A stretch of DNA of 64,000 bases from Rhizobiaceae bacterium (lineage in GTDB: Bacteria > Pseudomonadota > Alphaproteobacteria > Rhizobiales > Rhizobiaceae): the NCBI GenBank assembly GCA_025698895.1, contig JAILWO010000001.1, positions 1,089,001 through 1,153,000 of the forward strand, in the 5' to 3' direction. Both the position numbers and the translations under genes were made by a program. Position 1 is the first letter of the stretch; the number at the start of each line of letters is the position of its first letter. Shown here piece by piece: positions 48,316 to 58,338 of the stretch. A model generated the notes under the pieces. That model had not been told where the DNA came from. It saw nothing but the letters and a program-made list of their open reading frames with translations, and made no database searches.

Positions 48316-49102
48316 TCCATTCGTCCAGCTTCGCCTCGCGAACCTCCTTCAACAGCCTGACGAAGCCTTCGGCCTGGTGGCGCGCCGTCGCCGCGCCCTT
48401 TTCGGCCGTGGCGGCGGCGGCGTTGCCGGCCACGCCGGCCGGGTTGATGTCGGAGGCGATCCAGGCAAAGCCATGCTGGCCCTGCGGCTTGAAGAACTCG
48501 AAGCGTCCGTCGGCGCGCTCGGTGGCCGAGCGGAAATGCTCCGCCCTGGACATGTCGACCAGATCCGGCCTGAAATGCAGCATCAGCGAAGTCTCGACCT
48601 CGCCGCCATGGATGCCGAGACGCCATTCCTCCTCCGCAAAGAGGTTCTCGGGGGCGCCGAAGCGCAGCCAACCCGTCTTGACCGCCATCATGCGGAACGC
48701 CACGCGCAGTTCGCGCGCCACGATGCCCATGATCTCCTCATTGCCGCCATGGCTGTTGACAATGACCAGCTTGCGGATGCCGGCCCGCGCGACCGAAGCG
48801 CCCAGATCGGCCCAGGACTGGATCACGGCCAGCGGCGTCAGCGTCAGCGTACCGGGCGCCTGGATATGCTCGTTGGACTTGCCCGCGGCCTGAACGGGCA
48901 GGAAGCGCACGTCGAGATCGGCCGGCAGCAACGGAAACACCGTCTCGAGCATGCCGTTCATGATCGAGAAATCCGTCGAGACGGGCAGGTGCGGGCCATG
49001 CTGCTCGATCGCGGCCACGGGCAGGACGGCGATCGTGCTATCCGCGTCGAGGCCTTCGAACTCGGCCGTGCGGAAATCGCCCCACCAGACACGCCGGCTC
49101 AC
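48308..49102 (-). CDS. Creatininase family amidohydrolase
   Basis: 264 aa. The metal-binding motifs are VAAIEQHGPHLPVSTD near residue 32, IVNSHGGNEE near 117 and GIHGGEVETSLML near 163, as in creatininase and related cyclic amide hydrolases (including FAPy deformylase-like and mycofactocin MftE proteins). The substrate is unknown; true creatinine hydrolysis is only one option. Single gene converging on the alpha-glucosidase. Confidence 0.88.
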   Translation of the reverse strand: MSRRVWWGDFRTAEFEGLDADSTIAVLPVAAIEQHGPHLPVSTDFSIMNGMLETVFPLLPADLDVRFLPVQAAGKSNEHIQAPGTLTLTPLAVIQSWADLGASVARAGIRKLVIVNSHGGNEEIMGIVARELRVAFRMMAVKTGWLRFGAPENLFAEEEWRLGIHGGEVETSLMLHFRPDLVDMSRAEHFRSATERADGRFEFFKPQGQHGFAWIASDINPAGVAGNAAAATAEKGAATARHQAEGFVRLLKEVREAKLDEWIS

Positions 49103-49315
49103 GACGGGTCCCTCCTATGGGCACTCTCGATCCGCCGGCCACGACGGGCGGGGAGCGGGCTTGTCGGGACCGGGGTCAGGCGAACGGGCATGAACAATCG
49201 TCTCCGCGATGCGTGCATCACTATGACCGACCGGCCGTTGGCTTCAAGCCGCGCCGGCGACCGTGACCAGAAAACCATAGGCAAACCCGACTGGCCGCAC
49301 TAAGAAGCGCCTCGA

Positions 49316-51214
49316 TTGGCGGCCTTGGCCGCGACAGGACGAATCGGACTCGTCGAGTTGAGCGACGACCTCAATATCATCCGGACGATCGGGCGCGGCG
49401 ACGTGGTTCCCCTGATCCGGCGCATCCTGGCCGAAAACGGGCGCGATTACGTGCCGGCCTACGGCGCGGCGGCATTGTGCCTGCTTGCGGTGGCGGCCAC
49501 GACCGCCTTCCTGCCGTGGGTGATGGAAGACATCGTCAACGACATCTTCTATCGCCAGCGCCACGATCTGATCCTGTGGGTGTGCGGTTCGGTCATCGTC
49601 GCCTTCATCATCCGCGGTCTCGCGAGCTACGGCCAGGCGGTCATCCTGGCCAGGGTCGGTAACAATCTCGTCGCGCGCTACCAGAGGCGGCTGTTCGACC
49701 ACCTCATGAAGCTCGGCGTCGGCTTCTTCACGGCCACGAGGTCCGGTCAGCTCGCCGCCCGCATCAACGAGAACGTCACCGGCATCCGCGACCTGCTCGG
49801 CCTGACGCTGACGGCGATCGCGCGCGACGCCATGACGCTGATCGGCCTGGTGGTGGTGATGATCGTGCAGGATCCGGTCCTGTCGGCGATCGCGCTCGTC
49901 ATCGGCCCGCCGATCATCTGGGCGGTCAACTATCTCATGCGCAGGCTCAGAAAGGTCACGCGCGAGGCGGTCGAGGTCAATTCGCGCCTGATCGGCGCCA
50001 TGCAGGAGGCCACCCAGGGCATCACCATCGTCAAGGCCTTCACGATGGAGGGTCAGCTCTCCAACAAGATCGCGCAACTGATCGAGCATGCCGAAGGCCG
50101 CGCAAACCGCATCGCGCGCGTGTCGGAGCGCATGACGCCGATCACCGAGATTCTCGCCGGTTTCGCGATCGCGGGCGTGATCGCCTATGCCGGCTACCGC
50201 GCCGCCGCCACCGGCGAGCCGCCCGGTGCGGTCATGGCCTTCATCACCGCGCTGCTGCTCGCCTATGATCCCGCCCGCAGGCTGGCGCGCGTGCAGGTCA
50301 ATCTGGAACGCGCGCTGGTCAATGCCCGCATGATCTACGAGATTCTCGATCTCGAACCGCACCAGAGCGACAGGGCGCAGGCCGTCGAACTGAAGGTGGC
50401 CGGAGGTCGGGTGGACTTCAACAACGTCTCCTTTTCCTACGCGGCCGATCTGCCCATCCTGCGCGAAGTGTCCTTCACCGCCGAAGCGGGCAAGACGACG
50501 GCGATCGTCGGCGGATCGGGCGCCGGCAAGTCGACGCTGGTGGCGCTGCTCCAGCGTTTCTACGATCCGTCTGGCGGCAACATCGCCATAGACGGCCAGG
50601 ACATCGCCGGCGTCACCAAGGCCTCGCTGCGCCGCCAGATCGCCTATGTCTCGCAGCAGCCCTACCTGTTCGAGGGCACGATCCGCGACAATATCCGCTA
50701 TGGCCGCGCCGACGCGACAGATGCCGAGATCGAGGAGGCGGCGAAGCTTGCTCATGCCGATGAGTTCATCCGCCAGCAGACGCAGGGCTACAACACCCTG
50801 GTCGGCGAGAACGGCGTGACGCTGTCGGGCGGCCAGCGCCAGCGCCTGTCGATCGCGCGCGCCATCGTGCGCAAGGCGCCCGTGCTGCTGCTCGACGAAG
50901 CGACGTCGGCGCTCGACACCGAATCGGAAGCGCGCGTACAGGCCGCGCTCGACGCGGTGATGAAGGGACGTACGACCATCGTGATCGCGCATCGTCTGTC
51001 GACGGTGGTCGGCGCTGATAGGATCGTGGTGATGGAGGAGGGCCGCGTCGTGGAACAGGGCACCCATCAAAGCCTCGTGGCCGAGCCGTTCAGCGCCTAT
51101 GCGCGCTTCCACCGGCTGCAGTCGCGGCCCGACGAGGGCGAGGTTGCCCGCGATCCGAAGGCAACGGCGGCGGCGAAGCGGCGCGCCCCCACGACACGGC
51201 GGAGAAAGGCATGA
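49316..51214 (+). CDS. ABC transporter, fused permease and ATP-binding protein (MsbA/ABCB type)
   Basis: 632 aa. Six-helix exporter domain in the N-terminal half, with [20 protein letters not shown] and [14 protein letters not shown], then the nucleotide-binding domain with Walker [10 protein letters not shown], signature [14 protein letters not shown] and Walker [13 protein letters not shown]. It exports lipid or another hydrophobic compound as a homodimer. No ATG precedes the first helix: TTG at 49316 or 49358 must serve, the latter giving a more typical N-terminus. The C-terminus ends in a basic tail. The dapB start overlaps the stop. Confidence 0.88.
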   Translation: MAALAATGRIGLVELSDDLNIIRTIGRGDVVPLIRRILAENGRDYVPAYGAAALCLLAVAATTAFLPWVMEDIVNDIFYRQRHDLILWVCGSVIVAFIIRGLASYGQAVILARVGNNLVARYQRRLFDHLMKLGVGFFTATRSGQLAARINENVTGIRDLLGLTLTAIARDAMTLIGLVVVMIVQDPVLSAIALVIGPPIIWAVNYLMRRLRKVTREAVEVNSRLIGAMQEATQGITIVKAFTMEGQLSNKIAQLIEHAEGRANRIARVSERMTPITEILAGFAIAGVIAYAGYRAAATGEPPGAVMAFITALLLAYDPARRLARVQVNLERALVNARMIYEILDLEPHQSDRAQAVELKVAGGRVDFNNVSFSYAADLPILREVSFTAEAGKTTAIVGGSGAGKSTLVALLQRFYDPSGGNIAIDGQDIAGVTKASLRRQIAYVSQQPYLFEGTIRDNIRYGRADATDAEIEEAAKLAHADEFIRQQTQGYNTLVGENGVTLSGGQRQRLSIARAIVRKAPVLLLDEATSALDTESEARVQAALDAVMKGRTTIVIAHRLSTVVGADRIVVMEEGRVVEQGTHQSLVAEPFSAYARFHRLQSRPDEGEVARDPKATAAAKRRAPTTRRRKA

Positions 51215-52029
51215 CCCAGAACACACCGATGCGGCTGGCGGTGGTCGGCGCGGCCGGCCGCATGGGTCGCGAATTGCTGCGTACCATTCACGCCATGGAC
51301 GATGTCGAGATCGGCGGTGCCATCGAACGCGCCGGCTCGCCCTTCCTTGGCAAGGATGCCGGCGATATCGCGGGTCTGGGACCAGTCGACATCGCCATCG
51401 AGGAGGACCCGCTGCCCGTCTTTGCCAAGGCGGACGGGGTGCTCGATTTCACCGTTCCCGCCGCGACCGTGGAGTTCGCCGGCTACGCCGCCCAGGCCCG
51501 CATTGTCCATGTCATCGGCACGACCGGCTGCTCGGCCGACGAGGAAGAAAAGATCAGGGCCGCCGCGCGCCACGCCACGATCGTGAAGTCCGGCAATATG
51601 AGCCTCGGCGTCAACCTGCTTTCGGTACTCGTCAGGCGGGCGGCCGCCGCGCTCGATGCCGATTTCGACATCGAGGTGCTGGAAATGCATCACCGCGACA
51701 AGGTGGATGCGCCGTCCGGCACCGCGCTGCTGCTCGGCAGGGCGGCGGCGGAAGGTCGCGGCATCGGCCTGGAAAATTCGAGCGTGCGCGTGCGCGACGG
51801 CCATACCGGACCCCGGCCGGAGGGCGCGATCGGCTTCGCCACGCTGAGGGGCGGCTCGGTGGTCGGCGACCATTCGGTCATTTTCGCTGGCGAGCGCGAA
51901 CGCATCACCCTCGTCCATCAGGCCGAGGACCGAGCCATCTTCGCCCGCGGCGCGGTGAAGGCGGCGCTGTGGGCGCGCGACAGGAAGCCCGGCCTCTATT
52001 CCATGCTTGACGTGCTCGGGCTCGATTGA
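51211..52029 (+). CDS. dapB: 4-hydroxy-tetrahydrodipicolinate reductase
   Basis: 272 aa (EC 1.17.1.8), in the lysine/diaminopimelate pathway. The NAD(P)H loop is [14 protein letters not shown], the catalytic region is [19 protein letters not shown] with the active-site histidines and lysine, and [21 protein letters not shown] is family specific. Overlaps the exporter stop by ATGA and is followed by gpmA after a short gap. Confidence 0.96.
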   Translation: MTQNTPMRLAVVGAAGRMGRELLRTIHAMDDVEIGGAIERAGSPFLGKDAGDIAGLGPVDIAIEEDPLPVFAKADGVLDFTVPAATVEFAGYAAQARIVHVIGTTGCSADEEEKIRAAARHATIVKSGNMSLGVNLLSVLVRRAAAALDADFDIEVLEMHHRDKVDAPSGTALLLGRAAAEGRGIGLENSSVRVRDGHTGPRPEGAIGFATLRGGSVVGDHSVIFAGERERITLVHQAEDRAIFARGAVKAALWARDRKPGLYSMLDVLGLD

Positions 52030-52055
52030 CCACCTCGCCAGAACCGGAGATCGCG

Positions 52056-52688
52056 ATGACCGGAACCCTTGTGCTCGTGCGCCATGGCCAGAGCGAATGG
52101 AACCTGAAGAACCTGTTCACCGGCTGGCGCGATCCGGGCCTGACCGATCTCGGCCGCGAGGAGGCCAGACGCTCCGGCGCCGAACTGAAGGCGCTCGGCC
52201 TGACCTTCGACATCGCCTTCACTACGGTCCTGTCGAGGGCGCAGGCGACGCTCGACATCATGCTGGCCGAACTCGGCCAGGAGGGTCTGGAGACGATCCG
52301 CGACAAGGCCCTGAACGAACGCGATTATGGCGACCTGTCGGGCCTCAACAAGGACGACGCACGCGCGAAGTGGGGCGAGGAACAGGTCCATGTCTGGCGG
52401 CGCTCCTACGACGTCCAGCCGCCCGGCGGCGAGAGCCTGCGCGACACGGGCGCCCGGGTCTGGCCCTATTACATCCGCGAGATCCTGCCGCGCGTCCTGC
52501 GCGGGCAGACCGTGCTGGTCGCCGCCCACGGCAACTCCCTGCGTGCGCTGGTGATGGCGCTGGACGGGCTGTCGGGCGAGGAGATCGTGAAGATGGAAAT
52601 CGCCACCGGCGTCCCGATCGTCTACCGCCTCAACGCCGATTCGACGGTGAAATCCAAGCAGACGCTGGGCCAGGCCATTCCCCACTGA
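52056..52688 (+). CDS. gpmA: 2,3-bisphosphoglycerate-dependent phosphoglycerate mutase
   Basis: 210 aa (EC 5.4.2.11). Catalytic [20 protein letters not shown] with the phosphohistidine near residue 9, [15 protein letters not shown], and [12 protein letters not shown] with the second histidine. The ATG at 52056 has GGAG upstream and places the RHG motif as in the family; the TTG at 52026, overlapping dapB, is less likely. Interconverts 3- and 2-phosphoglycerate. Confidence 0.94.
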   Translation: MTGTLVLVRHGQSEWNLKNLFTGWRDPGLTDLGREEARRSGAELKALGLTFDIAFTTVLSRAQATLDIMLAELGQEGLETIRDKALNERDYGDLSGLNKDDARAKWGEEQVHVWRRSYDVQPPGGESLRDTGARVWPYYIREILPRVLRGQTVLVAAHGNSLRALVMALDGLSGEEIVKMEIATGVPIVYRLNADSTVKSKQTLGQAIPH

Positions 52689-52757
52689 TCTTCGTGGGTG
52701 ACGCGGCAAATACGCGTTGACAGGTCATGGGTCGCCGCTTACATGGGCGGCGCACCT

Positions 52758-52842
52758 GCCCAGGTGGCGGAATTGGTAGACGCGCACGGTTCAGGTCCGT
52801 GTTCCGCAAGGAGTGGAGGTTCGAGTCCTCTCCTGGGCACCA
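52758..52842 (+). tRNA. tRNA-Leu (anticodon CAG)
   Basis: Acceptor arms GCCCAGG (52758-52764) and CCTGGGC (52832-52838) pair fully, with discriminator A and encoded CCA. The D-arm GTGGCGGAATTGGTAGACGC, the anticodon loop TTCAGGT, a variable arm of class II type and the T-arm GGTTCGAGTCC are all visible. The integrase gene starts 96 bases downstream, so the 3' end of this tRNA is the likely attachment site of the following island. Confidence 0.96.
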
Positions 52843-52937
52843 TCAAGCACTTAACCGCTTGAATTTAAAAGAGAATTGGTGCCATCGCAGGCTCTGGTAC
52901 CCAGTTGTGACAGTTTTTGTTACAGTCGGGGACGAGC

Positions 52938-54602
52938 ATGGGTCGACTGCCCGAGCGCCTGATGGTGCGCAATAGCATCTATTATTGTCGTATCTGGGTG
53001 CCACGTGATGTCGCGACCGCATTCGGCAGATCGACCGTTGTCGCCTCATTGCGTACCGGCGACCTAAGGATCGCCAAGTTGCGCCTTGCCCGCAGGAGTC
53101 TGGAACTGGAAGAGCAATTCGAAACCCTCCGGCAATTGACGGCAGAAGCGGCGACGGCAACCCAACGCGCCGCGATCCGCAGGAGCTTCGCTCACATCGC
53201 GCATCAATACGGCATCGATGTCTGCGATCGGGAGTTTGCATTCCGGCAGTCGTTCTACGACCGCGCCATGGCCGACCAACCCGCGCTGTTCGCGGGAAGA
53301 ATCTCGCCGCTGCACGAGCCGCGCGACCTGCTGCGTGATGACGACTATACGCTTCTCGATCATCTGATTGCTGAGGGCTCGCCCGAACCGGTGATCGGCC
53401 ATCTGTTGCGGCAACGGGTCAGGCAGCGTCTCACCACGCTTGCCAGCATGCGTGCGACCGGCAACCTTGCCGCCTTTACCACCGAGGCGCGTCGTTTGTC
53501 GCCGGGGCTCGCGCCTTCCGACGAGTTGGTGCTGGCCCGGAAGCTGATGCATGCCGAAGCGCACGCACTTGAGGCTATCCTGCAGGACCAGCCCGATGCG
53601 CTCCCGGAAGAAGAGACGGCTGCGGTAGTGCCGGCTGCGGTGGAGCTTGCACCCACGGAGCCTAAGGAGGTCGCGCCGTCGATCTCGCTCGACGAGCTGT
53701 GGGATCGTTGGGAGCGCGAGAGCAACCCGAGCGCCAGCACGCTCTCGACATGGCGTGGTGTGGTGCGCCACCTGAAATCGTTCCTCGGCCGCAAGGCCGA
53801 CGATGTCGCCCGCGTCGAGCCGGCCGACATCGTCGCCTGGAAGGACAAGCTCGTCGCCTCAGGAAAATCCGCCGGCACCATCGGCAATGGCTACCTCGCC
53901 TGCGCGCGTGCGCTGTTCCGCTACGCGGTCGCCAACAAGCTGCTGGCTGCCGATCCGACGGAGGGTGTTCGGGTCGCGCATAAGAAGAAGGCGGGGACCA
54001 AGAAGATCGGCTACGACCGTGCCGAGGTTGCGCGCCTTCTCGCGCTTGCCGACGCGGCCGAGGAACCGTGGAAGCGGTGGTTGCCGTGGCTGGCAGCGTC
54101 GACCGGCTCCCGCATCGGCGAGGTGGCGCAGCTCCATGCCAGCCATGTGACGACGGTTGAGGGGCTACCCTGCATCCACATCAAGCCGGCCCCCGACGCC
54201 GGCTCGATCAAGAACTCCGAGAGCGAACGGACGGTGCCGATTCACTCCGCCCTAATCAAGGCTGGGTTCCTGGAGTTCGTGAAGGAGAAGGGCAACGGCC
54301 CGCTGTTCTACGGCCGGAGCTCCGGCGATCCAAGGCGCAAGCATGCATCGAAGAGCGTGACTGGCCGCCTGGCCGAATGGATTCGCGCCAGCGGGTTCAA
54401 TGACCCGAGGAAATCGCCAAACCACGCGCTGCGGCACTGGTTCAAGTCGGAGGCGGTGCGCGTAGGCATACTGGACAGCGTGGCCGATGTCATCCAGGGC
54501 CATATCGAGGGCAACTCCGCCAGCGTTTACCGGCATTTCCCCGTCTCGGTGATGGCCGAGGCCATCGAGCGCATCCAGCTGCCGCCCGACACGGCCAAGT
54601 GA
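52938..54602 (+). CDS. int: Tyrosine-type site-specific integrase
   Basis: 554 aa from the ATG at 52938. The N-terminus (LPERLMVRNSIYYCRIWVP) resembles the short beta-rich N-terminal domain of large proteobacterial island integrases. A core-binding SAM-like domain lies at about residues 255-340. The catalytic domain keeps all residues: arginine in STGSRIGEVAQL, H-x-x-R in NHALRHWFKS, the histidine in QGHIEGN and the tyrosine nucleophile in SVYRHF. It probably integrates at the tRNA-Leu just upstream. An in-frame TTG at 52917 is less likely as start. Confidence 0.93.
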   Translation: MGRLPERLMVRNSIYYCRIWVPRDVATAFGRSTVVASLRTGDLRIAKLRLARRSLELEEQFETLRQLTAEAATATQRAAIRRSFAHIAHQYGIDVCDREFAFRQSFYDRAMADQPALFAGRISPLHEPRDLLRDDDYTLLDHLIAEGSPEPVIGHLLRQRVRQRLTTLASMRATGNLAAFTTEARRLSPGLAPSDELVLARKLMHAEAHALEAILQDQPDALPEEETAAVVPAAVELAPTEPKEVAPSISLDELWDRWERESNPSASTLSTWRGVVRHLKSFLGRKADDVARVEPADIVAWKDKLVASGKSAGTIGNGYLACARALFRYAVANKLLAADPTEGVRVAHKKKAGTKKIGYDRAEVARLLALADAAEEPWKRWLPWLAASTGSRIGEVAQLHASHVTTVEGLPCIHIKPAPDAGSIKNSESERTVPIHSALIKAGFLEFVKEKGNGPLFYGRSSGDPRRKHASKSVTGRLAEWIRASGFNDPRKSPNHALRHWFKSEAVRVGILDSVADVIQGHIEGNSASVYRHFPVSVMAEAIERIQLPPDTAK

Positions 54603-54616
54603 CGGTGCTAAACCGA

Positions 54617-54802
54617 CTAGGTGATTAACTCAGAGCATCCGGTCGGTGTAGGCAGCATGTGCTTGATGATCGTTGCGGCTTCTTCCGTCGCGTAGCGAAG
54701 CACGCGCTGCATCGCCTCCACACACTCTTTGTCGGTCAACGGCTTGACCTGTCCATTGGTGGCGCGTTTGAAGTGCGACGCCGTGACAGTCTCACGCGAC
54801 AC
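54617..54802 (-). CDS. Small hypothetical protein downstream of the integrase
   Basis: 61-aa frame convergent with the integrase gene, with fairly normal composition (no arginine-rich shadow pattern) but no motif that I recognise. It could be a real short gene or the 3' remnant of a longer one eroded during island rearrangement. Low confidence. Confidence 0.25.
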   Translation of the reverse strand: MSRETVTASHFKRATNGQVKPLTDKECVEAMQRVLRYATEEAATIIKHMLPTPTGCSELIT

Positions 54803-55200
54803 AGTTCGATTCGCACCACCGGCGTGCGCGCCCTTTAGGAGCTGCGGGGCAAGATGCAGCCGATAGACATCAATCAGCGTGGCAGAGTGCCGTTGGCGAA
54901 GCGCAGCCTATCCATAGCGTCCGGAAGGTTTTCGGGGCACTTGACGGCAGCGGCGGCAAGCATGGCGCGCCGATTTTCGTTGTCGGTGGATTCGAAAGGG
55001 GGGCGGCATTATGTCGGTTCCCTCCAATGAATGCAGCCGAACGCCGCGGCTGCAGATACGCAGACAGCGGCGAACATGGGCCGAGACGGTCGGCTGCGAT
55101 GGTGGCTGTGATGACGGGGTTTGACCGCGCCACTCCTGGTGCGGTGAATTTGTATCATAGCCGAAATGGCCTTCGGCGTCACGCAGAAGTGCCGAGTGCC
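54803..55200. other. Eroded stretch without a recognisable gene
   Basis: About 400 bases between the integrase side and the recombinase trio. Short frames on both strands show no family motif. One leftward stretch near 54880-54950 reads like ordinary protein (PENLPDAMDRLRFANGTLPR) before a stop and may be a gene remnant. No terminal repeats of an insertion sequence were found by eye. Confidence 0.4.
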
Positions 55201-55515
55201 TCACCTGGGGCGCCGGTGCTGCCTTACCGAAATGTGCCCCCGCTGAGCGGCGCCCAGGAGGAGCAGCGCCTTGCGGGTTGCGCCCGAGACCTGAAAGTTA
55301 TCAGGGTTTCGGCCGAACCTGCGTTGGATCAGCATAGTCAACCGCTGTTCGAGCCAGCGGGAAACCTGTGGATCGTCGTTCAGCCTCGCAACACTGCGAA
55401 CAAGCCGATCGCGCAGGCTCGCGGCCAATGGCGCGTCGGAGACAAGTAGGCTGCGGAGCTCGATCGCCGCCACGTGTCCGGCGATGCGCCTCTCGATTTG
55501 ATGCCTGTCAGTCAT
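55201..55515 (-). CDS. Small third protein of the tandem recombinase module
   Basis: 104 aa from MTDRHQIERR at 55515, overlapping the end of the upstream recombinase gene by 8 bases, which suggests coupled translation. Helical and basic (DRLVRSVARLND, QRLTMLIQRRFGRNP), without tyrosine-recombinase motifs. In Tn554-type elements a small third protein (TnpC, about 125 aa) follows two recombinases and influences transposition; the same role is possible here. Sequence similarity to TnpC could not be tested. Confidence 0.55.
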   Translation of the reverse strand: MTDRHQIERRIAGHVAAIELRSLLVSDAPLAASLRDRLVRSVARLNDDPQVSRWLEQRLTMLIQRRFGRNPDNFQVSGATRKALLLLGAAQRGHISVRQHRRPR

Positions 55516-56632
55516 GATGGCCGCCCCGTCGGAGCCCCGCTCCCGAACCAAACCGACCGTCGCGTTCCATGTGGACACTATGGAGCGAGACAGACCCCGA
55601 GTTGGCTCGTCTCTGGAGCAAGGAAGCGACGCTTCGACCGGCGTCGCGGGTTCTCGCGCCGCGTATGTAGGTTGTAGTCATGGCGAGCGTCGTGTGCCCC
55701 AGTAGGTCTCTCGCTGCTAGGGCGTTCTGCGGGTCCACCCTCGCCAGAAAGGTGGCAGCAGCGTCACGTGCCATGTGCGGAGTTATTGCAACTCCGAGTC
55801 CATAGAGGGTCCGCTTCTTGAACCGCGCGCGGAGTACCTCGCTCGTCAGGCGACCGTTCTCAGTCAACCAAAGAGCTGGTTCATCTGCGGCAGGCCTGAA
55901 TGCATCACGTAGCTCTTGTACGTAGAGGTCGAAATAGCCGGACAAGCGAGCTGTCAGCACGTAACCCTGAGGGTGGTTGGTCTTGGTAAACTCCCCGGGC
56001 ACGTCGATTTCCCAGCCCTGCCGCTCGCGTCGTAGATGCTGAGCCACGTTCAGACTGACGAACGCCCGGCTTCTCATCGGTGCCTCAACGAGCGTGGCGA
56101 TCAGCAGCCCATCGCGGAATTTCCGCAATGCCTTGATCGGCATCTCTTCAACGCGTCTCCTTCGGATGATTGCGTCCATCAACCGAAGGCCTAGGCGGTG
56201 CAACTCAGGACTGAGCACCACTGGGCGTTCCGTCGGGACGGCCCTGGCCCGCAGTCGACTGGAAATATTATTCAGCCACGTCCACTCCTGATCCGGCACC
56301 AGTATCCGCAACGTCGTGTAGAGCCGCGAGATTTGGGTGGCGATCGTCGTCGTACGGCAACTCTGGGCGAGATAGTCGTGAAACTCCCGCACTTGCGACA
56401 GGCCCACGCGTGCTCCCGGCTCATCATTCAGAGCTTCCGGTCTGATCACGAAATTATACCCGAGCCAAGCTGCATAGGAGGTTCGCAGCGATCGGATCGA
56501 GGTGTCCGTCAGACTGGCAGCCGGCGTGTCTGCGAACCGGTCTTCGAACTCGAAATATCGCTTCCACAGATCTTGGTCCGCTTGTGGCCAGAAATGATCG
56601 GGGAGGAAAAAGTTCGCGTAGACGCGTCTCAT
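55508..56632 (-). CDS. Tyrosine recombinase, second of tandem pair
   Basis: 374 aa from MRRVYANF at 56632, where it overlaps the stop of the larger recombinase gene by ATGA; an upstream ATG at 56647 is also in frame. Catalytic residues are present: arginine in EAPMRSRAFVSL, H-x-x-R in ITPHMARDAAATF, histidine in DLLGHTTLAM and tyrosine in TTTYIRGA. Middle gene of a three-gene leftward module. Confidence 0.88.
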   Translation of the reverse strand: MRRVYANFFLPDHFWPQADQDLWKRYFEFEDRFADTPAASLTDTSIRSLRTSYAAWLGYNFVIRPEALNDEPGARVGLSQVREFHDYLAQSCRTTTIATQISRLYTTLRILVPDQEWTWLNNISSRLRARAVPTERPVVLSPELHRLGLRLMDAIIRRRRVEEMPIKALRKFRDGLLIATLVEAPMRSRAFVSLNVAQHLRRERQGWEIDVPGEFTKTNHPQGYVLTARLSGYFDLYVQELRDAFRPAADEPALWLTENGRLTSEVLRARFKKRTLYGLGVAITPHMARDAAATFLARVDPQNALAARDLLGHTTLAMTTTYIRGARTRDAGRSVASLLQRRANSGSVSLHSVHMERDGRFGSGAGLRRGGHHD

Positions 56633-58338
56633 CGTGCCACTCCGCAATTCAAATGCCGTTGACGCGCAGCGCGTTCGAGTAGATCGCCATGTAGCTTGGA
56701 AGCCCTGGGACTGTCTGTGCCGGCATAGAAACGCCGGGTTCCCTCTACGCAGCGATGATTGAGGAACTGCTGAACCAACTCATAGGCACCGGGGCTTTCG
56801 TCAAGAATAATCGCGGCCCAGAGATGGCGAAAGACATGGGGTCTGACTTTGGTCCCGATGAATATCCGAGAATATCTCTTGACTAGATAGCGCAGGTGGC
56901 AGTCGGTCTTGCGAGAGCCGTCCACGTTGACAAAAAGGTAGGGCGGCGCCTCGGGGAGCAACGGCTCCACCACCTCGTTCATGTAGCGGCTGAGAAAGTA
57001 GGCGATGCTTTCGGGAACGTCGTATTCAATGGGTGCTTTCTCCTTCGTTTCCGACGAGGCGATGCGGATTTCGTAACGCCCATCTCCGACTTTGAAGAGC
57101 GAGTGACCAAGCCGCAAACCGGCGAGGTTGTGCAGGCGGAGGGGCAGATGCGAGAGGATGGCCAGAGCTACACCCGCCTGGGCTTGAGACAGCATCAGGT
57201 TCGGCGTTCCGTCATGAGCTAGCGCGTCATCCAGAATGAGCGTGGGTGCGTCAAGAAGGGCGTTGATCGAGGGCGCGTCTAGAAGCTTCCTGACCAACGC
57301 CCAGTTGCGGTTGGTCATTGCGCGCACGGGGTTGGTCATCTTGTCGGCGATGATCTTCAGCTCGACAAGCTGCGTGTCGGGCAGCTTGAGCCAGCGAGCA
57401 AGTCGAAATAGCGCCTCGACGGAGAAATGGCCGTGGCTGGGGGACTTCTGTTCATTTTCCACACGATGCTCAAAACCCCGGCAAAGCCTTCGAAATGTCT
57501 CCTTGTCCAGGAGCCACCGAAGATCATGGATCTCGCGGGGATCGGCGCCGTCCCTCACCAAAGTGTCGAGGGCGTAGTGAATCAGATTAAGTTGGTTCTT
57601 AATGGTCGCTAGAGCGAGAGGTTTTCGCCGGGCGTCCGGGTCAAATGGATCCATGCTACGGCAGAACTCGGCGTAGGCATCGAGTTGCTGTCGTAGTGAA
57701 TCCTGAAATATTTCAAGAGGTACCCGTGAAGTGCGTCGGCGGATCGACGGCATTGGAACAGCTGAAAATCCACGGCCGTCGGCCAGTTCGACAAGCCGAT
57801 TCCATGCGCGAATTGCAGCCCGAACCAACTGGTGAGTGTTTTCGCTGATACTCGCAGAAGCAAGGTGCTTCTCGAAAAGATCGAATGTTTCTGACGACAC
57901 GTCCTGAAACTCGATGCCGTTGTGCACGCACCAAGTGCCGAAGCGAATGAAATCGCTGTAGCTACGCTTGTCCAGGAGGCCGCGGATTTCCCCGAGCGTC
58001 TTGTCGTTACGGATCATGGTTCGATTGGGCAGTATTCCGGCGCGGCGTAGACACGCCAAGATTCCGTAGTGAAGCTTGGCTGCCTGTCGGAAGTTGTCCA
58101 ACCTCGCGGTCTTCCTGATCTCGGCGCAAATTCTAGCAGCCTCGGGTGCGGTTGCGGGGAGCCTCCCCACGTCCTCCTTCGACCAAGCTGACATCTGGTC
58201 GAGGTACAGCAGGAGGTGATCACGCCTATTTGCCGCGATATCCAGTGACGAGATGAAGATGCGAAGGTCGGAGAAAGTCATGACTGGCGCAGGAAATGCC
58301 GCCGTGGGTACGGAACTGTGCGATCTCACAAAGGTCAT
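56629..58338 (-). CDS. Tyrosine recombinase, first of tandem pair
   Basis: 569 aa. The C-terminal catalytic domain has arginine in LPLRLHNLAGLRLG, H-x-x-R in RPHVFRHLWAA, histidine in QFLNHRCVEG and tyrosine in TRRFYAGTD, so it is probably active. The N-terminal 330 residues are much longer than in phage integrases. The start at 58338 has GAGG upstream; the ATG at 58281 lacks one. The three-gene layout (569, 374 and 104 aa) resembles Tn554-like or recombinase-in-trio elements without matching their gene order exactly. Confidence 0.87.
   Translation of the reverse strand: MTFVRSHSSVPTAAFPAPVMTFSDLRIFISSLDIAANRRDHLLLYLDQMSAWSKEDVGRLPATAPEAARICAEIRKTARLDNFRQAAKLHYGILACLRRAGILPNRTMIRNDKTLGEIRGLLDKRSYSDFIRFGTWCVHNGIEFQDVSSETFDLFEKHLASASISENTHQLVRAAIRAWNRLVELADGRGFSAVPMPSIRRRTSRVPLEIFQDSLRQQLDAYAEFCRSMDPFDPDARRKPLALATIKNQLNLIHYALDTLVRDGADPREIHDLRWLLDKETFRRLCRGFEHRVENEQKSPSHGHFSVEALFRLARWLKLPDTQLVELKIIADKMTNPVRAMTNRNWALVRKLLDAPSINALLDAPTLILDDALAHDGTPNLMLSQAQAGVALAILSHLPLRLHNLAGLRLGHSLFKVGDGRYEIRIASSETKEKAPIEYDVPESIAYFLSRYMNEVVEPLLPEAPPYLFVNVDGSRKTDCHLRYLVKRYSRIFIGTKVRPHVFRHLWAAIILDESPGAYELVQQFLNHRCVEGTRRFYAGTDSPRASKLHGDLLERAARQRHLNCGVAR

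Noticed and set aside
48308-49102. Naming the creatininase-family gene as creatinine amidohydrolase
   Set aside because: The family covers many cyclic amide hydrolases and no creatine-degrading genes are nearby.
54870-55133. Possible insertion-sequence remnant
   Set aside because: No transposase motif or terminal inverted repeats could be seen; left as an eroded stretch.
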